Shown here piece after piece: positions 60,153 to 64,000 of a DNA stretch of 64,000 nt (its first letter is position 1; the number at the start of each line of letters is the position of its first letter). The DNA lies in contig JBBQER010000002.1 of NCBI GenBank assembly GCA_038320885.1, positions 1 to 64,000 on the forward strand, in the 5' to 3' direction. The translations under genes and the position numbers were made by a program. The notes beneath the pieces were generated by a model. That model made no database searches. It worked only from the letters and a program-made list of their open reading frames with translations, and was not told where the DNA came from. The DNA comes from JBBQER01 sp038320885 (GTDB taxonomy: Bacteria; Actinomycetota; Acidimicrobiia; IMCC26256; PALSA-610).

Positions 60153-61340
60153 GTGCCGTCCGCAACCCGGCGGCGGTCCGCGTCGTCGCAGCTCAACGAT
60201 GCGCTCATTCTCGACGCCGGCTTACACGAGATCGAAGCAGTCGGCATCGATCGGTTCGGCATGAGCGCAGTCGCGCGCCGCGCGGGGTTGACCACCGGCG
60301 CGCTGTACGGCCGTTACGAGAGTGGAGCGGAGCTTGCCGCCGCGGTGTGGAGCGTTCGGGTCCGCGATCGCCACTTCGAGCTCATCGACAGTGCGATCGC
60401 CGCGCTCGTCGACCGTACGGCCCCGCCCGCGCTCGACGAGCTGCTCGAGGAGCTCGCCTCGCCCTCCACCGAGACGGTCGTCGCGCTCGAGATCCTCGGA
60501 ACCGCGCGCCGCGTCGACGAGCTGGAGGAGGTGGTGCTCGCCGACGTGAACCAGTGGATGACGCACTGGGCGGCCGGTCCGAGAACGCGCCGCAGACGGC
60601 GCCGGGCCCAAGTCGTGTACACGTTGGCAACATTATGGGGAGTTCTCCTGCACCGGGGCCCCGGACATCGGCGCCTCGACTGGAGCCCGACGTTGCGCGG
60701 GTTGCACCGGTCATTCGGGCGCCCGTACGACGAACCGTCGGATCGGCTCGTGGCCAACATCCCGGCGCTCGTGCGCTCGCAAACTGACGACGCGGTTGAA
60801 GACGCTCTCATCGACGCCGTCGCCGCCATCGTTTCCCGTGTCGGATTGGAGCGCGCGACCGGGTCCCGGATCGCGCGCCGGGCGGGCCTCACCTCCGGCG
60901 CGATCTACGGCAGGTACGAGAACAAGGAGGCCCTCCTCGAGCACGCCATCGACAGCCTGCTCGCCCGCCGGCTCACCGACGACGTGGGATCCCTGGACGA
61001 GATACTCGTTGCCGGCGATCCGGGCGCGGTGACGGCGCAAATCGTGGCCGGCTACCTCAGCCCGCCACGGCGGGACTGGCGAAGATTTCGGATCGAGGCG
61101 CACCTCGCCGCGCGCACGCACCCTCATGTCGCCGCGACACTCGACCGGGTGCAGGAACACGCGAAACGCGAGTACCTGACCGCCGTCGGCGCCCGCACAC
61201 CGAAGGAACGACGCGAGTTCGACATCCTCGCCCGCTCTGCGCAAGTGACACCGGTGGGCCTCGCCTTCACCGATCTTCTCGTTCCCGGCGTTCCCGCCAT
61301 CGACTGGCGGCTGGTGCTCTGCCCATTGTTGTCGCCCTGA
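60153..61340 (+). CDS. Two-HTH TetR fusion regulator
   Basis: A 395-residue protein with two TetR-type N-terminal HTHs in one chain: SAVARRAGLTTGALYGRYESGAELAAA near residue 30 and GSRIARRAGLTSGAIYGRYENKEALLEH near residue 245, each followed by its own helical ligand-like domain. TetR proteins normally dimerise; this looks like an internal duplication forming a built-in dimer. GTG 60153 is chosen because GGAGGGGG lies at 60140-60147; ATG 60132 and 60138 are alternatives without a ribosome binding site. Confidence 0.82.
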   Translation: MPSATRRRSASSQLNDALILDAGLHEIEAVGIDRFGMSAVARRAGLTTGALYGRYESGAELAAAVWSVRVRDRHFELIDSAIAALVDRTAPPALDELLEELASPSTETVVALEILGTARRVDELEEVVLADVNQWMTHWAAGPRTRRRRRRAQVVYTLATLWGVLLHRGPGHRRLDWSPTLRGLHRSFGRPYDEPSDRLVANIPALVRSQTDDAVEDALIDAVAAIVSRVGLERATGSRIARRAGLTSGAIYGRYENKEALLEHAIDSLLARRLTDDVGSLDEILVAGDPGAVTAQIVAGYLSPPRRDWRRFRIEAHLAARTHPHVAATLDRVQEHAKREYLTAVGARTPKERREFDILARSAQVTPVGLAFTDLLVPGVPAIDWRLVLCPLLSP

Positions 61341-61438
61341 CAACCACGGCGTTTCGCTCGCAGCGGCGATGCCGCCCGTCGGAATCGGGCGCACTCGAAC
61401 GATGAGTGATCGTGGGAGCCACAACTAGCCTCCACTCG

Positions 61439-63256
61439 ATGCGCCGCATCCGGGCTCGCCAGGAATACCAGTTCTTCGGCGCGCTGTTCCGCGCCGCACC
61501 CGGGCTGGCATACGGATGGTGGCTGCTGCTCGGGCTGCGCGGCTTGCTCCCGGCGGGCATTGCCGTCGCGACCGGCGCGTTGATCGGCGCCGTGGAGAGC
61601 GGCAAATCGCTCGCCGGGCCGCTCACCGCGGTCGGCATCGTGTTCGTGCTGTTCCAGGTGCTCACTCCGCTGCACCTCGCGATCAGCGCCAACCTCGGCA
61701 GCCGTACGGCGGCGTACCTCTATGACCGGCTGATGCGCGCGACCACCGCGCCGCCCGGTATCGCCCACCTCGAACGTCCCGATCTCACGACCGACCTCAC
61801 GGTCGCGCGCGACTTCGACCTCGGGATCACCGGGCCCCCGCTCTCGATCAGCATGGACTTCATCGCGAGCGGCTTGGTCGAGATGGTCGGCGGATTCGCG
61901 TCGGGCGTGCTGCTGCTCGCGTTCGCGTGGTGGGCGGCGCCGCTGCTCATCGGCGCGTGGCTGTCGACCCACTACCTCCTACGCGAGTCGGCGGTGTGGC
62001 GCGATCGCAACACCGACGAGGTTCGGGCGGCACAACGTCACGCCGAGTATGCGTATCGACTCGCCGTGGACGCTCCTGCCGCCAAGGAAGTGCGCCTGTT
62101 CGGACTTTCCGACTGGGTCATCGACCGCTTCACGACGCGCCGGCGCCACCTCTATCAGCTCCAGTGGAAGTCGACCCGGCTGCGCGAGCGCCCGCTCGCG
62201 TTGAGCGTGCTGGTCGTGCTCGGTGCGAACGCGCTGATCGCCTGGTCGGTCGCCGACGCCGCGGGTGACGGCCGCATCAGCCTCGACCGCACCGTCGTGT
62301 TCCTCACCGCGCTCGTCGGAACCTCGATGATCGCGTTCGGAGGATGGAGTTGGGCGCTCGACGGCTCGGCCGCGCCGGTCGCCGCGCTCGCCCGGCTCGA
62401 GCCGCGCATGGCCGAAGCCGGCGCGCTCCCCGTCGCGGCCGGCGCCGTCGCCGCGGCGGCGATGCCGGCGCGCGAGATCCGCTTCCGCGACGTCACGTTC
62501 GCGTACCGGCCCGACCTCCCGCCGGTGCTCGAGGACTTCGACCTCACGATTCCGGCCGGATCGTCGCTCGCGATCGTCGGCGTGAACGGGGCCGGCAAGA
62601 CCACCCTCGCGAAGTTGTTGTGCCGCCTCTACGACCCGCAGTCGGGCAGCATCGAGATCGACGGCGTCGACCTGCGCGAGCTCGACATCGACGGTTGGCG
62701 CTCGCGCGTGACCGCCGTGTTCCAGGACTTCGTCCGCTACGAACGGTCGCTGCGCGTCAACATCGCGCCGCGCGGGGCACCCGACGCCGCGATCCTCGAG
62801 GCGCTGCGCGAGGCGGGCGCCGACGATCTCGCCGATCTCGACACCGTGCTCGCCAAGTCGTACACGAACGGCATCGACCTCTCGGGCGGGCAATGGCAAC
62901 GCGTCGCGCTCGCGCGCGCCTTGTGCGCGGTCCGCCTAGGTTCCGGCGTCGTGCTCCTCGACGAACCGACCGCCCAGCTCGACGTGCGCGGCGAGGCCGA
63001 GATCTTCGCCCGCGTACTCGCCGCAACCAGTCACACCACGACGATTCTCGTGTCGCACCGGTTCTCGACCGTTCGCCAGGCCGACCGCATCTGTGTCGTC
63101 GAGCTGGGCCGCGTCGTCGAGCTGGGCACGCACGACGAGCTCATGGCGCGGCGCGGGCGCTACCAGACCATGTTCGACCTCCAGGCGTCACGCTTCGCCG
63201 AAGCCATGGAGCTCGACGAGCACGGCGAGCAGGTGGTGCATGAAACACTCACCTGA
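61439..63256 (+). CDS. ABC transporter, fused permease and ATPase (half-transporter)
   Basis: A 605-residue exporter: six membrane helices in residues 20-310 and a C-terminal ATPase with GVNGAGKTTLAKLL (Walker A), FQDFVRYERSL (Q-loop), LSGGQWQRVALARAL (signature), GVVLLDEPTAQLD (Walker B) and SHRFSTV (H-loop). The glutamate after Walker B is present. The next gene starts 17 bp before its stop, so the two halves likely form a heterodimer. Confidence 0.9.
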   Translation: MRRIRARQEYQFFGALFRAAPGLAYGWWLLLGLRGLLPAGIAVATGALIGAVESGKSLAGPLTAVGIVFVLFQVLTPLHLAISANLGSRTAAYLYDRLMRATTAPPGIAHLERPDLTTDLTVARDFDLGITGPPLSISMDFIASGLVEMVGGFASGVLLLAFAWWAAPLLIGAWLSTHYLLRESAVWRDRNTDEVRAAQRHAEYAYRLAVDAPAAKEVRLFGLSDWVIDRFTTRRRHLYQLQWKSTRLRERPLALSVLVVLGANALIAWSVADAAGDGRISLDRTVVFLTALVGTSMIAFGGWSWALDGSAAPVAALARLEPRMAEAGALPVAAGAVAAAAMPAREIRFRDVTFAYRPDLPPVLEDFDLTIPAGSSLAIVGVNGAGKTTLAKLLCRLYDPQSGSIEIDGVDLRELDIDGWRSRVTAVFQDFVRYERSLRVNIAPRGAPDAAILEALREAGADDLADLDTVLAKSYTNGIDLSGGQWQRVALARALCAVRLGSGVVLLDEPTAQLDVRGEAEIFARVLAATSHTTTILVSHRFSTVRQADRICVVELGRVVELGTHDELMARRGRYQTMFDLQASRFAEAMELDEHGEQVVHETLT

Positions 63257-64000
63257 CGATCTGCCCCCGGCGCTCAGCTCGCTCTGGCGCACGGTGAAGT
63301 TCGGGTATCGCGCCGAGCCGCGCGGCCTCCTCCTCGCGTTCACGATGACCGTCGTGATGGCATTGCCCGACGCGCTGATCGCGTTGTGGCTCAAGTTCCT
63401 CGCCGACGGCTTCAACCATCACGACCGCAACCGCATCCTCATCGCCGCGCTCGGACTGGCGGCATCGGCGACGGCAACCTGGTTCCTGAGAGTCCTGTTC
63501 GACCGGGCCCAGCGTCGCTTCCGCGACAAGATCTCCGTCGCGCTCGAAGCCCACGTCGCGACGCTGCAGGCGTCGGTGGCGACCATCGAGCACCACGAGC
63601 GACCGGACTACCTCGATCGCCTCTCGGTGCTGCGCAACCAGGTATTCGCGCTCGACCATCTGTTCATGTCGCTGTTCTCGACCGCGGGCTGGATCATCCG
63701 GTTGGCCGCCACGCTCGTGCTGCTCGTAACCGTCAGCCCACTCCTCGTGTTCCTCCCGTTGTTCGCGATCCCGATCGTGATCACGGCGACGTGGCGGCCC
63801 GGCATCGAACGCCGGGTGGAAGAGTCCGTCGCACCCCACGACCGCCTCGCCAAGCATCTCTTCGTGCTCGGGACGACCGCGCCGCCCGGCAAGGAGCTCC
63901 GAGTCGTCGGGCTCGGTTCGCAACTCCAACGCGAGCGGCGCGAGTCGTGGGACGAGTGGTACCAGCCGATCGCCGCGACGCGCGTGATCACCGCGCTGTG
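63240..64000 (+). CDS. ABC transporter half, 3' end outside window
   Basis: ATG 63240 opens a frame that runs off the window: MKHSPDDLPPALSSLWRTVK, then membrane segments starting LLLAFTMTVVMALPDALIALWL, a second at ILIAALGLAASATATWFL, a third near TAGWIIRLAATLVLLVTV and a fourth at LLVFLPLFAIPIVI. The layout matches the membrane domain of the preceding transporter. The ATPase half is beyond the window. It overlaps the previous gene by 17 bp. Confidence 0.85.
   Translation, partial: MKHSPDDLPPALSSLWRTVKFGYRAEPRGLLLAFTMTVVMALPDALIALWLKFLADGFNHHDRNRILIAALGLAASATATWFLRVLFDRAQRRFRDKISVALEAHVATLQASVATIEHHERPDYLDRLSVLRNQVFALDHLFMSLFSTAGWIIRLAATLVLLVTVSPLLVFLPLFAIPIVITATWRPGIERRVEESVAPHDRLAKHLFVLGTTAPPGKELRVVGLGSQLQRERRESWDEWYQPIAATRVITAL

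Overview
The window is one contiguous, G+C-rich piece of bacterial chromosome, densely packed with short same-strand operons, many joined by ATGA or TGATG overlaps. F420-type enzymes (an LLM-class oxidoreductase and two Ddn-like deazaflavin proteins), paired cytochrome P450s and a CxxHxxC ferredoxin, PhyH dioxygenases, several SDRs and aldo/keto reductases, a small SARP (BTAD) regulator, an LAxTG cell-wall protein and GTG/TTG starts point to a high-GC actinobacterium. Acidimicrobiia or a relative fits best, but that is inference from gene content alone. I saw no tRNA, rRNA, CRISPR array, insertion sequence or prophage.

Layout. 1-5178: a cut nucleotidyltransferase-like gene, an acetyltransferase, a dienelactone hydrolase with two aldo/keto reductases, two small F420/DUF3291-type genes and a sortase-type surface protein. 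5236-12990: sulfotransferase, secreted esterase, amidohydrolase, then permease/ATPase/LLM oxidoreductase, then VOC protein plus P450. 12991-14692: a long structured leader, an RNHCP gene without a normal start codon, and another aldo/keto reductase. 14711-19235: a four-gene operon in which two related secreted lipases bracket a PhyH dioxygenase and a Gfo/Idh dehydrogenase. 19288-31226: mixed metabolism, an HNH endonuclease, a secreted phosphoesterase, a UvrD-type helicase followed by a 26-residue membrane peptide, and an MFS exporter. 31387-43566: proline-rich secreted protein under a start-codon-burying hairpin, cupin, SDR, CMD, GIY-YIG, DinG helicase, an orphan PilB ATPase and a ferredoxin/P450 operon.

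43673-52393: an ester cyclase broken by an in-frame TGA, a SufR-like regulator/QueA-like/SDR operon with a palindromic operator, a TetR gene with its own palindromes facing a Ddn-like gene, and a split two-component module (LuxR-type regulator and a kinase-like protein without a phosphoacceptor helix) that flanks a PhyH dioxygenase.

52425-59960 is the most interesting part. Two large secreted beta-helix/FN3 proteins that are tandem duplicates, two small paralogous proteins with conserved hairpin leaders, and a small SARP regulator all lie on the minus strand. Three of the promoters carry the same direct repeat, GAAAGT-N5-GAAAGY, with an 11-bp period and 9-10 bp upstream of a -10 element. That is the geometry expected of SARP-activated promoters, so the block looks like a local SARP regulon for surface or secreted proteins. 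The window ends with a two-HTH TetR fusion and two overlapping ABC exporter half-transporters, the second cut by the window edge.
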